Source: Megalonaias nervosa (lineage: Eukaryota; Mollusca; Bivalvia; Unionida; Unionidae). Taken from it: a stretch of DNA of 64,000 nucleotides. Where the stretch lies: NCBI GenBank assembly GCA_016617855.1, contig JAECUM010033203.1:1-64000 (forward strand), in the 5' to 3' direction. Both the position numbers and the translations under genes were made by a program. Of the stretch, positions 47,001 to 59,763 are shown one piece after another. Position 1 is the stretch's first letter, and each line of letters begins with the position of its first letter. The notes beneath the pieces were generated by a model, which was given only the letters and a program-made list of their open reading frames with translations, was not told the DNA's origin and made no database searches.

Positions 47001-47990
47001 TTTACATACATTGTACAGAATTGTGACAGCTTTACCCTTTATCTTGTAATACTTTATGTTTATAGTCATATTGAAGGCATACAAGATATAAATATTTCAG
47101 AAAAATCAACGTCAATTACAGCATCTACCCTTGCACTGGATACAAAGTAAAAAGAGATTTATCCTTTTAAATTAAATTTATGAATATTCTTTTGTAATAT
47201 CCTTACACCATACGAATGTGCTTATGAAGAGATTAGAGTAAATACAAGAAAGAATTTAAGATTCTGGAACCTCAAAAATTTTCAGTGTTCATCTTTTAAT
47301 GATACAATATTGAGTCGTTTCCAAATACAACAGCCAATCTGTCGACGTGTTTAATACATTTTGTTTTATATCCAGTTTATAACAAGTTGAAATGTAAATG
47401 ATGTTCTTTCATCAACAATGCGTAGGTCCGACGAGTTCTATTTGGGACTACCCACGTCTTCTCTACAATATTTAAATACAAGTAATATTTTATACCTTTT
47501 TCTAGCCATACTTTAAATTTCCTGAATGCTAGGATTTCACTGTCCAAGTACGTCAATGCACGGCTTTAAATGATTTAGTGCGTTTCCTCAAAGACGTTGA
47601 ATGTTATAAAAGATGAAAGAAAAGGTCAAAGGTATATTAATTATGTGCAAAGTTTTATGCCTGAGTGTTCATAGCGACATCAACGATGTCCTCGGCAAGA
47701 TATGTTACAATGGACGATCATTACCTATCACTGATATACTGAACGTTGTGACATAACAATTATGGACGTATTATGTTATAAAGTTCATAAAAATCGTGTA
47801 ACGATCCAACTGTATGATGTCGTAATGACAAAACGCTTTATCTTCGTGTTGAATATCATTTATATCTCACGAAGAGATTTATAAATACTTCTAATAATTG
47901 TGACTAAGTACATGTGAAATATGACTCACACAGTCTTATATCATCCTTCTATGAACAGCATATCATTTCTGGGACCTTGAATTTGTGCAC
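44090..47990. other. No supported gene
   Basis: AT-rich. It holds two related segments near 44.98 and 45.09 kb (both ATAAGGTGGT..CAA followed by CCCAGACCA). The minus-strand Leu-rich frame at 45,494-45,787 comes from a CAG/AAG-rich tract and lacks support. Confidence 0.5.
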
Positions 47991-48000
47991 GTCGATCCGT

Positions 48001-48046
48001 TATGTATGTATGTATGTATGTATGTATGTATGTATGTATGTATGTC
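48001..48046. repeat. GTAT microsatellite
   Basis: About 11 GTAT units. Confidence 0.95.
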
Positions 48047-48597
48047 GATAGGTATGTAGGTAGGAAGGCAGGTAAGGAAGCCAAAAAGATGATTACGTTT
48101 CGATCAAAATTAACTCTCACCTTTCTCAAAAATGTAACTTATTGGAGAACAGACGTCAACCGTTAAATGCTCTACATTATGTTACCCTTCATTCTAATCA
48201 GATAAAATGATATTGACAGTTATTTTGTGATAGCTCCTAATATTTTATAGTTTTTTTTATATAGTAGTGATTTATTGAATGGAGGCTTTTCTTATCAAGG
48301 GAAACCTGTTTTGTATTTCGTTTGAAAAGTCAGTATTGCATTGTACATTTGAGACTAAGTCTACTTCCAAAAGTCATGCTGGAAAATAAACTAGTAACAG
48401 GTACGTAGTATAATGGACAGGTAAAGGCGGTGGTGGTGGTGGTCATATCATTCTTTAAACTGCCCTGTGAAAATTAACAACAAAAATAATTAGTCATAGA
48501 TTTTTTGTGGTAATTAGAAATTGCTGTAGTAAATTAGAGTTTTCAGATAATGGTGACAGTTGTTCTTGTTGTTCTTTATCTGCTGTTGCTGTTGCTG

Positions 48598-48598
48598 C

Positions 48599-48680
<82 letters not shown>

Positions 48681-48682
48681 GA
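48598..48682. repeat. AAT run facing an ATT run
   Basis: About 12 AAT units turn directly into about 15 ATT units, a near-perfect inverted structure that could fold into a long hairpin. Poly-Asn/poly-Ile frames across it are artefacts. Confidence 0.95.
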
Positions 48683-48837
48683 TAATAATGATGATGATAT
48701 TGATGACCTGCAAATGACGAAAAAGAGGAGAAGGAGCAGGTAAACGTAGGCTTCATTTAAATATCATTTTATCTTTCCGTCGGAAACGTGAAATGAAAAT
48801 TCCAAACTCTTTATCTCTATCCGTATCAGTTCTTTAG

Positions 48838-49095
48838 AATTTGCTTTTTTCTCTCTGTTTCGATATTACATAATAAACTATTTTCATTTTTCTCTCTGCG
48901 TTTCCATATTACATAATAAATGATTTACTTTTTTCTCTCTGCGCTTCGATATTAGTTAATTTTAAAAAATTGCTTCTCCTCTCTGTGTTTCGATATTACA
49001 TAATAAATAATGTGCCTTTTTTCTCTGCGTTTCGATATTGTATAATAAAGAACTCACTTTTTCTCTATGCATTTCGATATTATATAATAAAGAAT
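48838..49095. repeat. Degenerate minisatellite, about 6 units
   Basis: Repeated TTTTTCTCTCTGCGTTTCGA then TATTACATAATAAA with variable spacers; unit length about 42-60 bases. Confidence 0.8.
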
Positions 49096-50199
49096 ACCAT
49101 TTATCTGTCTCTACCGTACTTTCACATATTGTAATTTAAATTATTTGAAAGTTAACTTGAATATATGTCTAAACCACACGCAAGCGATCATTAAATATTC
49201 TACAGATCTATGATAAACAATTCGGGTATTTCATAAAGCATTTCTTCACGGTCTGTCAAAGCCTCGTTGCCTTTTGAAGAATCACGTGTGTAATGCTTTG
49301 TTGTGAATCCAGATGCTTATTCATTTGTGAGAAGCGATTGCTTACTTGTAGTATTATTCCTAATTTTGAAAGCAACATGTAATACATAAAATAGCAGTGT
49401 AAACAACACAAAAGCAGTACAAAATACACTTATCACATTTTAGACCAAGCATGTATTATACTTGCGCAATACACCAAACAAGTAGGCATTACACAAGTAA
49501 TATAAAACAAGAATTTGAATAGACCTAAAATTTAAAATTACTCATATGGCTTTCTTCCAATTCCATCTTAGCTGTAGTTCAAGGTTTAGGTGGCAAAACT
49601 TTAGAATAAACATAAAACAAAAAATAAGCCAGGACGGTAATCTTCAAATATAACAAAGCATACAAAAGAGATACATAATTAATTATTAATAAATTAAACA
49701 GCTCAGAACATGCCATACAATCTAATTAGAAGGAAAATACTAAAATGTGGAAGATAATGGTATGGTGTTCATTTAGTTTAAAAAAAAACAACAAAAAAAA
49801 AAACAAATCACAAAATCATTATTGGATTAAACTCAATGTTTCGTGGGGTATATTTTGTATTTTTTAAAGAAAAATAATTACCTAAAATCAATAATCATGA
49901 AAACTTCTTTCTTCAGTAACTTGAGCTTGTTTGATTAAGGGAGACCTTACTACTGTTTAAAGTCTATTATGCTGTGAATACCATGATTATATTTTGTGAT
50001 AAAAGTAACCCAATCTTTTATTGCATTGTAAAACACGGTTGAAGAGGGCACGCCATTTACTTTTGGTCTTACAAGTTTTAATTAATGTCTCTTATTATAA
50101 TGGCGATGGTCTAATCACATTAATGTATACATATTAGAAATGACATGTAGTACTATGGCATCTAAAGTGAATTAACATAGCTAATGCCAAACCTATGAA

Positions 50200-50360
50200 A
50201 ATTCTCAAATAGGACTCTGTGGTGTATAAGGGGAATTTAACATGGATATGGCGCTCTGGCGTATAACGGGAATTTAGCATGAAGATGACACTATGGTCTC
50301 TAATAGGAATTTAACATGGGAACGATACTATAGGACATAAACGAAAATTAACATTAGGCT
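50200..50360. repeat. 37-base minisatellite, 4 copies
   Basis: The core GGAATTTAACATG recurs near 50,234, 50,271, 50,308 and 50,345, an exact 37-base period with moderate divergence. Confidence 0.8.
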
Positions 50361-51879
50361 GCCATCTTGGACGTATGAGTCCATGGTGCCTTGGTAAACG
50401 TATTATAAAATCACGAGGCAGGTTGGTATACAATCTCGATTTAGGTATAATGAGGCAGTGTTGGGCGGGGTGCGGGGTAGATGTAACAAATTGGTAAATA
50501 ATTTAAACGTTAACATGGTAGGAGAGAGCAACGAAGCGTATATTCATAGCGATGGAACTGTAACGAAGTCAAAGTATGACAGGGAAGATTATGCAGTTTA
50601 CAACAAGTGTTACGCAGCCTTAATTCCCATCTTTTTTTAAAACAAACAACTTTAAATGCTATTGTCAATGAAACCGAAAGCAATGAGATGAAAAATAGCT
50701 AATAGACGATGAACTTTAAAATATTTACGTGGTGCTAGTTTGCTACAAATTTCAAAAGAAAAGATGAGAATAGAGTTAACAGAATACATAGCAGCAAGAA
50801 TGGCGAAACAATAAACAAAAGATCCTTAATGATCTTCCAGGATTAGCTAGAGATTCACAGATTTAACCATTTAGTTGAAACGTTGCTAAATTAAAACAAA
50901 GGCGATGAAAATCTCAAGGAATAATTAGAGTTAGACAGCAATGAAACAAAATACAATCAGTTGATCAAAATAATGTTGAGGAAGGCTGACGTTTCGTTTA
51001 CTACAGTAATAGTGTCAAAATAATTAACTAAAAAGAGACTTTTCAAAAAGATCACACGATATATAACACACATTATGGAGCAAAATAAGCTCCTCATCAG
51101 CAGAAAAGTCAATATTTAGTGTTCTTTTCAAATGCAAAGTTTGAATAAATATTTTTCAATATTATGTATTCACAGTTCATTTTAAGACTTTTTCCTTTCA
51201 TTTAATATATTATAGAAGATGAGAATTATTGGCGTACACGAGTAATTTCTTCTTTAGTTATGTTTTAGTAAAAATTGCTTAAGAACATCAATGAAATAGA
51301 GTACCGCGCGGCAGCCGAGCGATGAGTAGTGAAACGATGGAGCCCGATAACAATCTGCGTATAACAATTGAAATATGAGCCTATAGTCCAGACCTCTATA
51401 ATAATATGCAGAACTACATTTTGTAGTCGGAAGACTCGGTACGGCATTCGGAACACCTCATGGCTTTACGACACAATTTCATCTCAGAAATATTTCTATG
51501 GAGCGATACATTATGAAAAGAGGAAAAATGCTGAAAAATAATGGAAAACTCAGTCACACGCTAAAGTACGCTCTGCAGAATAGAACCATCTCAAACGCAT
51601 TATGACTCATTAATGGAATCATTTGCACATGTTTAGTACAAGAAAGTGTCTAGGTACTGTGAATAAATTTAACGCCATTCGATAGACAAACTAATGTTCT
51701 ATAAGACGATAATCTACAGTACAGCTGCATGATCAACACGCATGACATGTGCAGATATATGTTTGTGTCGTAACATAGGTATACGACAGTAACCTGCAGC
51801 TATCTGAGAAGGAGAATAATTCTTCTAGAGTAAAATCTAGGATAATCTCTGAATAATATCTAGGCCAACTACAATGATA

Positions 51880-52400
51880 AGGTGGCCTTGTTCTACAATT
51901 TATCTGTCATACCCTACAAATTCTAGGTGGTTTCATCATTTTAAGGCTGCTCGAGGATACATGGAAGATGACACACATTCTGGAAGACCGTTGTCTGCAA
52001 TTAGTGAGGGGGAAGTGACTGCTGTGGAAAGGACAATTAGTAAAGATGCTCGATAAACAAGGAAGATAATTCTGTTATCACCGGAATTCATTCTTCTGCT
52101 ATTTGTAATATTTAGTAGTATAAAAGTAGGGTTTTGCCTCACTGACCATCTTTGTGGCTCTTCCACCCGTCCTCGACTCTACCTCCATGACATATTTACC
52201 CCATAAGTGACCACTGCATGTTGATCACTTTAAACTTTGTCAGCCCACATCACTCGTCATCCAGTGATGTGCCCCAAGAGCTCAAATGGGAACAAAACTC
52301 CAGCCTTTCTGTGATTGTAGAAACAAATCCAGCAGAGTGTACTTATTCATGCAACCAGATGGTACCGATCAATACACACACTGTGAGCTCATTGAATGAA
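51880..52400 (+). pseudogene. Mariner/Tc1-like transposase remnant
   Basis: The frame from 51,874 reads RWFHHFKAARGYMEDDTHSG then RPLSAISEGEV and VERTI, the pattern of the mariner transposase helix-turn-helix linker (E-D-D..SGRP). A stop follows at about 52,054 and the remainder is scrambled. No catalytic domain or inverted repeats were found. Confidence 0.65.
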
Positions 52401-52409
52401 TGAATAGTC

Positions 52410-53530
52410 TGATTGTAACTATACTATATCAGCAAAGGCAATTATTGATTATTCTCCACAGCAATACTACATAGTGCTGCATAGTTTCTATAGCATGTCT
52501 AATGATTTTGTACAGACAAAAGAAAAATATATAGTCGAGTTTTGAATATTTTCGTACTGTAGAAATGCTTGTGGTGGTTTATATACAAATGCTAAGCAGT
52601 AGCGACGCCATTGTCTCCCAAAGTATATTGAAAGAATTTATAATTTATAGAAGTCTCAAACACTGGCGAAAACCTGCCAAATGATTGGAATGTCAAAAAA
52701 TGTAACAGATAAACTGAGATTGCTGCATTGGTTGAATCCATCATACAGGTTCAGCCCAGAAGATGTACGCATTCTCAGAAGCAAAGCCGAAATACATTGA
52801 TAATTTGGTTAACCTGGGAATGACCTTAGAAATAGAACAAATTGAACTTAGGCAGAATTTTGAGCAAAAAAAACTTAAAACGAGCTGCAGAATATTGTGC
52901 GTGAAAGAGTACGCCAGGAAAAGAAAATAACTCGCCCACTGCTTCTGAAGCAAGTGATGTATTTGATGAGGTCAGTGATGAGGATATTCCAGAGCAGGCT
53001 TATTAAACAAATGCTTTTGTATCATAAGTATAAGAATGACATCCGAACTTAGTTCTTTTCAGTAGATATACGAAAGGTATTAAGAGGATGCAAAATAGGA
53101 GAGACGCAAGCATTGATCAAACATTTTCAGACGCTATTGCCAAAAACAACGAGGAAATACATATTGAGACAATTTACCAGAGCTCCAAGACATTTTTGAT
53201 GGTATTGGATTTCAACGCACAGAGTCTGTTTCTACTCGAGTTGACGCAGTACTCTGCCATTACGGGTCATTTGAGCTTATTTTGGCTGATGTAACATTAG
53301 AATTTATCACATTATCTGTTTGCAGATAAATTTGGTGATGTCAATAAATAATAGTTTGGGGGTTTTTTTGAGAATAATTAGTTACCATACAGTCGCGTAA
53401 TGAACTTTCGGAGGCTCACTATCCGCCTAGCCTTGAAATCCTTGTATCATTTGATGCGGAGGATGAAATAAAAAAGTGTCAAAGGTCCGCCTGAAGTGTA
53501 GCAGTGTTTCTGCCAATTAGATATAACGCT
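52410..53530. other. No assigned gene
   Basis: Broken coding-looking patches occur (for example ERVRQEKKITRPLLLKQVM near 52.9 kb and RDASIDQTFSDAIAKNNEEI near 53.1 kb), but without a recognisable family. They may be the outer edge of the Polinton-like element. Confidence 0.4.
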
Positions 53531-53537
53531 CGCGTGT

Positions 53538-53813
53538 ATGTCTAGGAAGCTCCATGGCACTTGGACGCAACAAATGCAAATCTGTCTGCCTTATAAAATC
53601 CGATCTCTGTGGCAGAACATGCCACAGTACAGTGAAACACATACGCAGGTGTTACGTGATGGTCTAGTGGCATCAAGGTCAAATCACGCAGTCAGCTTTT
53701 CCAGCCCTGTGGATCTTTTTCTTGAGTACTATAAAGCGCGTAGAAATAAATCAAAGCCACAAACACCTATAGCTACACAAACACAAACACAAACAGATGC
53801 AAGAAAACAATAA
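53538..53813 (+). CDS. Hypothetical ORF at the Polinton-like left part
   Basis: A 91-codon plus-strand ORF that overlaps the start of the following SAP-like ORF by 17 bases. Its C-terminal part is Lys/Arg then Thr/Gln-rich (QTQTQTDARK). No domain recognised. It may be a leftover element gene. Confidence 0.3.
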   Translation: MSRKLHGTWTQQMQICLPYKIRSLWQNMPQYSETHTQVLRDGLVASRSNHAVSFSSPVDLFLEYYKARRNKSKPQTPIATQTQTQTDARKQ

Positions 53814-54156
53814 AACAGGAATAAATGAAATAATAACCATGATTGAAGTGATTGTAGTTTCTGATCCTGACAAAATTCAAAAGATAAAACAAGCCATCGA
53901 CAGACTTTCGCAATTACAAAGGCGACTCAACCTTAGCATGAACATGCCTACTAGTACTGTACCACAGCTAAAACAACTCCTACGACAGCATGGAGTATAC
54001 GTACCAAGTCGTACGAGAAAGGCTGACATACTTGAATTATTGAGACCCATATTTATACTGAATCCACCACCACCACTGGTTGTCACGGCAACAGCAATAA
54101 CAACAACAGCAACAATTACAAATAAAACAATTAAGACAATTTGCACTTGGGCATAA
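53797..54156 (+). CDS. SAP-like DNA-binding ORF in the Polinton-like element
   Basis: A 119-codon ORF. Residues about 45-86 read STVPQLKQLLRQHGVYVPSR then TRKADILELLRPIF, the helix-Gly-helix pattern of a SAP motif (two amphipathic helices around a Gly). It is preceded by a charged coiled stretch. SAP motifs bind DNA. Here it lies just upstream of the polymerase relic, so it might have been an accessory replication or packaging factor. The end is Thr/Ala-rich. The frame is intact, but with such decayed neighbours its expression is doubtful. Confidence 0.45.
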   Translation: MQENNKTGINEIITMIEVIVVSDPDKIQKIKQAIDRLSQLQRRLNLSMNMPTSTVPQLKQLLRQHGVYVPSRTRKADILELLRPIFILNPPPPLVVTATAITTTATITNKTIKTICTWA

Positions 54157-54189
54157 TAGCCGAATACCGAGGGGTGCATCAAAAGTCGT

Positions 54190-57130
54190 CATTCTTGTGG
54201 TATTAGACGAGGATGAGCAAAGCCGTCGTCATCGTCTCACCTATGCTATCGCTACTGAAGCGTCTGAGTATGTTCGTGCAAAATCACAGCAACCACAAGT
54301 AGCTGACGTTAATTTCAAAATCAATGTGGCGAATTGGAAAATCACGCGGCAATTATTCCACCCACATAAACAAAGGCAAAGATGCTTGACATCTCTTGAC
54401 AATATTGATTCCTGGAATTGTAGCGGTGTTACAATACTTTGGCAATGCTTAGGTTAAAGAATACATTGTCCTTAGCGCTAATCTGGCTATACCCCTTAGT
54501 CGTTACAAAGATGGATTTAAAACTACTACTCCGTAGATTTATAGTGGTGGCGGCGTAATCCTGAACCACAAAGACAGCAGCGCCATCAATGATGAAGTTG
54601 GCAGAGGCACCGAACAGATTTTCGAAACGCGGGAGAAATATACCTAGCCAAGATCTTGATGGACTCTCAAAAGATGTGCATAAGTCGAGGTACATTTCCC
54701 ACCGTATCAGCCGTTTCGTGGATCCATTTACATACCAACACCAAACTGTGTCCCGCCAAGGTCAGTTTTAAATGTAAACACTTTGACAACAGTTGTTTTG
54801 AATGGGCATTTTTGTCGGCGCTATATAACATTGTCAAATTTATTGCAGTACAACGAAAGGTGAAAGTCCCGCATATCATCCACGCGGATTTTAAATGCCT
54901 GAATGTTTCAGAGGCAGACGCTAATGTACCCATCACTGAAACAAAGATACGAATGCGCCTGATATCGATCAAACAGAGCAAGTCGCAAAACAATTTAGTG
55001 GTACGATGTATTGGAAAAAGCCACCAGTCCTTTAAAGTGCTAGCTCGATAAACTCAGATGAGGTGTTTCTCAGATCGATAGAAGATAGGGCAAAACTGAT
55101 TCGGCAATAGCTCTATTCATCAGCACGTATAATTATGACTAGTGATAATATTCGTGAGTTCTCCGCAGACATTCACTAATGGATTTGTGAAAAAGCTTTC
55201 ACAGAAGGGCAAAGTCCTTCCACCGATAAAGAGCAAACCCCATCCAACGATGAAACTGAAAGTCCCGGTTTCAAAGTTCATGATCACTGTCACATTACTG
55301 ATGAGTACAGAGGTGCCGCACACAACGCATTTAATTTGCATCTGAGCATTTACCCAGCGAAACAGACCTCCGTGTGGTGCTTCATAACCTGCGTGGGTAT
55401 GATGGCCACTTAATAATGCAAACAGTAGCCATTGTATCAAAATCACCGATGAGCGTGATCTCCTACAACATGGAAAAAAATTCATGTTTCAGTTTGATCA
55501 ATTGCAGTTCATTGATTCGATACAGTTTATGAATTCGTTATTGGACAAGTTAGCGAATGATGTGACGCAAAAAATTTCAAATCACTCTTCAATACTGTCC
55601 AACCAATACAGACTTGCTGACGAAGAAAAAGTGTGTATCCCTAAAAGAACATGAACGACTGGAACAAATTTGCTGAAACTCCTTTGCCACCGATCGAAGT
55701 GTTTTATCCATCCTGGTCACGTAAAGGTATTTCAGAAGAAAATTAAAAGCATACAAAGAAAGTTCGGTCAGCCTTCGAGCGCAAATACCTCCGCGACTTC
55801 CATGACCTGTATCTACGTACTGATGTGTTGCTTGCTTATGTATTTGAGAAATGCTGACATGCACCTGTACAAGCTCGATTCAGCCCATTCATTCTCGTCA
55901 CCGGGTTGGGATGCATTGTTGACCAAAAACAAGATCGAGCTGGAATTACTCACTGACATTGGTCAACATCTATTTATCGAGGTGAAATATCCATGTTAAG
56001 TCACAGATACGATTGTGCCAACAAAGCAAGCGTAGATGGGTATGATCCCTCTGAACCCAACAGTCACACCGTGTAATCAAGAAACAAATAACCTTTATGA
56101 GAAGGCGATCATGCAACCACTTCCTTTGCTGCATTTCAGTCAATCGATCAAGCGAACATTGATCTACAAAAGCATGTGCACGAACAGTGACCGCGTATAC
56201 TTCTTTGAAGCTGATCTGGAGCATTATGAGCATTTACACGAGGCACAACGATTATCCACTGGCCTCAGAAGCGCTGTTTGTGCCCGGTACACGGTTGTTC
56301 CCGTATTAGTGCCGATTATTGATGAATCCGTCGGCTGCAAATACACTGAATGTACCAAACTGGTACCAAGTCTTCGTACCAAACACAATTATGTATTACA
56401 CGTGAGATATTTGCAGTTGAATCTGCGATCGAGTATGCGTGTAACCAAAATTCATCGAGTGCTCGAATTTAGTCAACAAGCTTGGATGGCCCCGTATATT
56501 CAGATGAATAGGGACCTAAGCACAAAGGCAACTAACGACTTTGAAAAGAACTTCTTTAAATTCATGAACAATGCCATGGAAAATCTGAGTAAAGGAATTT
56601 GAGTCGATCTTGTCCGTGATAGTGGGCAAAACATACTTCGAAGGCTCATTGCTGACCCGGCCTTTAAATCCAGAAAAAAAATCTTTGATGGTGGACTTAT
56701 TGCCGTTCACAGTAAAACCTCAAAACACAAGCTGACAAAACCAATCAATGTTGGTTCGTCCGTGCTGGACTTGTTGAAGCTGCTCATGTACGAATGTTAC
56801 TACGACAAGATGAAACCGTTTTATCAGAATCTGGTCAAGATGCTGTACACCGATGCATATAACCACAGACATGGCACAGCCAAGTCTTGTCCACGAATGT
56901 TTGATACCAGCGGGTATTTGAAAGGACATTCGTTGTTTAATAACGTCAATAAAAAGGTAGTTGACAAATTCAAAGACGATTGCTAGGGTAAACTAGTTGA
57001 AGTGTATGTGGGACTACGACTCAAAATGTACTCGATTATAGTCGGACCCAAAAACATCATAAAAGCCAAATGTGTTCCGAAGGTGATTGTAAGAAAAAAG
57101 CTCAAGCATTAACTGTGTCTGGAGCTGAAC
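54190..57130 (+). pseudogene. Polinton-type protein-primed DNA polymerase B relic
   Basis: Order on the plus strand: DEDEQSRRHRLTYAIATEAS (54.2 kb); FEWAFLSALY and an exonuclease-I-like PHIIHADFKCLN (about 54.80-54.91 kb); a zinc-binding stretch with WIC..KAF and VHDHCHITDEYRGAAHN (55.18-55.34 kb); FQFDQLQFIDSIQFMNSLLD (55.49 kb); and finally palm motifs. The palm reads YTDAYN, where the second catalytic Asp of the usual YxDTD motif is not present, followed by FDTSGYL (56.90 kb) and VEVYVGLRLKMYS (57.0 kb). At least ten stops or frame changes are visible. The enzyme would have replicated the element from a protein primer. Clearly non-functional. Confidence 0.8.
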
Positions 57131-57540
57131 CTGAAATGTTTCGAGACCGTAGTGAATTCGCACATACGGTTAATATGATCCGATCCAAGAAACATCGTAT
57201 GGGTGTATATCGATGTGAAGCTTTGGTCCACCAGGTGATGATGGTCCCAATCGGTAAACTGTTGGTTGTCTTGGAGTATCAATCTATTCCAAAATTGGAA
57301 ACACATCCACGGACCATACCCGGTCAGTGGCACGACGTTGTTGTTCACCTTCCAACTCTCCAGGTGCACATAAATACCGAATAAACTTGTCTCCGAGTGG
57401 TTGTAATGGTGCTAGCAATGAAATCATTATCTGAGTAACAGTAACAGCCTTTTGTCGAATAGCATTGGCTGGTTTAATCCAGTCGTACATGTGACTTCAT
57501 TGTTCAACGTTGCTATGATCAATGGAAGTCGTGCCACCCA
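57010..57540. repeat. Tandem duplication, copy i (polymerase end plus convergent gene)
   Basis: Matches 57,555-58,170 from GTCGGACC through TTCCGAAGGTGATTGTAAGA and GCACGACGTTGTTGTTCACC to CAGTCGTACATGTGACTTCA. The plus strand holds the polymerase C-terminus. The minus strand reads RRATDRVWSVDVFPILE and RLILQDNQ. Confidence 0.8.
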
Positions 57541-57554
57541 TTCCTGAGACCGTT

Positions 57555-58170
57555 CATGGCCTCATCATGTACTCAAATGTGGTCGGACCTCAGAGATCCG
57601 GCAAGAACATTAAAAGGCCAAAGGTGTTCCAAAGGTGATTATAGAAAAAGATCTCAAACAGGAACTGTACCGGAAATGTTTTCGAGACCGACGTGAATGT
57701 GCACACACAGCACTTACGAGCTTGGTCATCGTGCTATTGTGAACCAACTTACGACTGATACTGGTTAACGTGTCAACACAAATCCTGGAGGCAGTTCCGT
57801 AATGGCTGAAAAGAATTGCAAATCCTCTCGCACAAATGCACGGTTGGGAGGATTTTGTTCATCAGATGACGACGGCCCCAATCGGAAAAAAGTTTGGTTG
57901 TCTTGGAGTATCAATCTGTTCAGAATTGCAAATATGTCGACTGACCATACCAGGTCAGTTGCACGACGTTGTTGTCCACCTTCTGACTCTCCAAGTGCAT
58001 ACAAATACCGAACAAGCTTGTCCCCGAGGGGTGTAATGGTGCTGAAAGTGAAATCATTTTCTGAATAACAATAACGGTTTTTTGTTAAATCGCATTGGCT
58101 AGTTTGAATCCAGTCGTGCATGTGACTTCATTGTTTAATGCTGCTATGACTAATGGAAGCCATGCTATCC
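57555..58170. repeat. Tandem duplication, copy ii
   Basis: Second, diverged copy, about 85 bases longer in the middle. The minus strand reads RRATDLVWSVDIFAILN and RLILQDNQTFF, conservative changes against copy i. This supports a minus-strand gene convergent with the polymerase. Confidence 0.8.
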
Positions 58171-58430
58171 ACCACCGTGCGCAGTCTTGGCTTTCGTACC
58201 ACCTTTGACGACCCATCTTGAGATTTGTTCTCCCAATGTTGGATTAATCGCATTAAATCATGTTACTACGACAAGATGTAATAATGACTCCATAGTGTCC
58301 TTGATAACTTTGTTAATGCAGCCACGATATCACCGCCGCCAGCCATTTTAAACCGTTTGCGGCTTTCCTGGTGAACGTGAATTATTTTGGTCCACATCGA
58401 GCACAAGTTCCGATAATCGCTGCTCGTCCA
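57765..58430 (-). pseudogene. Convergent gene relic of the Polinton-like element
   Basis: The minus-strand frame 58,121-57,765 is open for 118 codons with YLYALGESEGGQQRRATDLV as its core. The duplicate at 57.49-57.11 kb keeps the same protein pattern. Upstream, a start MDEQRLSELVLDVDQNN (about 58,427) and MAGGGDIVAALTKLSR (about 58,348) appear in other frames, so the gene is frameshifted. Family not recognised; a structural gene is possible. Confidence 0.4.
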
Positions 58431-58459
58431 TTATGTGATTGAACTCAAGCTGGATTTGC

Positions 58460-59280
58460 GGTACGTGTTTTCGCGCGACGTCGCATTCAATATGAATGCA
58501 TGAAATCGTCAAATGTAGACATTCAAAATATTATTGTCAAATTGAAAGGCGACTTTGCATTAAAAAAATCTGATTGAGTTCACTGAAAATGGTGGAATCG
58601 GACGTATGCGTTTATCAAAGACTATGTTGATACTGGTAATATTGCAACAAGACTATATGTAATTAATCAAATCACTAGCGTGCCCGCTCTACCACGTGCA
58701 GTACATTCACAGAGTTCAATTCATGGAATATTAATCAAAGAAGGAGAAGAAAACGCTAACCGCTCAACCTTTGTAAATGGTCGACTAATTTTTGGTTCTT
58801 TTGCTGGCTTTGATAAACCTAAATCTCACATTTAAAGGGGAACGAGTCCGGATCATACTTGTTTATCATAACTGGAAGTAAAGGTATGTTAGGTCGAATG
58901 GGAATATGTGCTTATAATGATCAGGTCCTCTTGCAGGTTTTTGTTTCACAGCAAAAATATCAGGCACGAAACATCCAAGAGATGGCGAATTTTTACACCT
59001 TAATCATAGCAAGATCATTAGTCTCCGCCAATGAAATTAAATCGTAAGGAATCAGCGGTTATCCTGACAGGTTCTTAACCATCTTTGTTATCTTTGTTTA
59101 AGATTAGATTTTATCATTATTATATAAGTAATGGAATCTGACCGCAGTGATGAAGTTGCGGAATTTACCACAGACGGGTTGCTGGGCCAGCCGGTTGTAC
59201 ATGTCAACATCGATAACAAAAATGGCGTTACCAAACCTTTGTATGAATTGTCGTATAAGTTTGTTAGGGGTAAGTAGAAT
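58460..59280 (+). pseudogene. Polinton relic genes, unknown role
   Basis: In shifting frames: SSNVDIQNIIVKLKGDFAL (58.50 kb), DYVDTGNIATRLYV (58.62 kb), HGILIKEGEEN and GRLIFGSFAGFDKPKS (58.72-58.83 kb), and from 59,131 MESDRSDEVAEF..NGVTKPLYELSYKFV. The whole block is collinear with 20.54-19.72 kb on the other strand, which shows two or more genuine element genes. No domain recognised. Confidence 0.6.
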
Positions 59281-59382
59281 TTGCCAGTTAGAATGACTCT
59301 GATGTATCACTACCAACTTGATGTCAGCTTGAAATAATTGCACGTGCACTGGAAAAAGCTCAAGCGTTAACTGCATCACCAG

Positions 59383-59586
59383 GTGCAAGAACACTCCGGG
59401 ATTTCTTTCTTGAATGGCGAAGTGGCATTCACCCCTGTATCCACCCAATTCGACAAAAACGCACTTGTTCGGGTAACAGTAATTGTGCAAAGACTATCGT
59501 TAGATGCAAAGGGTACTGGCGTAATCTGCGTGTTTTTAAACGATCGTAATGCCAGACCACCAGAACGCATAATCGCTGGAGATTAA
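59383..59586 (+). other. Short ORF downstream of the VTKPLYEL relic
   Basis: 67 codons with FDKNALVRVTVIVQRLSLDA. It could continue the preceding gene after frame changes. The minus-strand 128-codon frame over 59,104-59,490 is likely a shadow, because the plus-strand reading is the one conserved in the second element. Confidence 0.3.
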
Positions 59587-59763
59587 GTATTCGCAAGGCA
59601 GAAGATTCTTTTTTATAACTTCATTACATTGGTGTCAGTAAAATTAAATAATTGGTTAGAAGTGCGTGTGTGTGTGTTGAGCCTACTCTGATGATGAGAC
59701 CGGACAAGGTATGTGATCAGTGGTGCAGATAAAATACGCGATTGTATTATTAATAGAAGAACT

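Noticed and set aside
59104..59490. 128-codon minus-strand frame
   Set aside because: The plus-strand reading (DEVAEF..VTKPLYEL) is conserved in the second Polinton relic; the minus frame is not.
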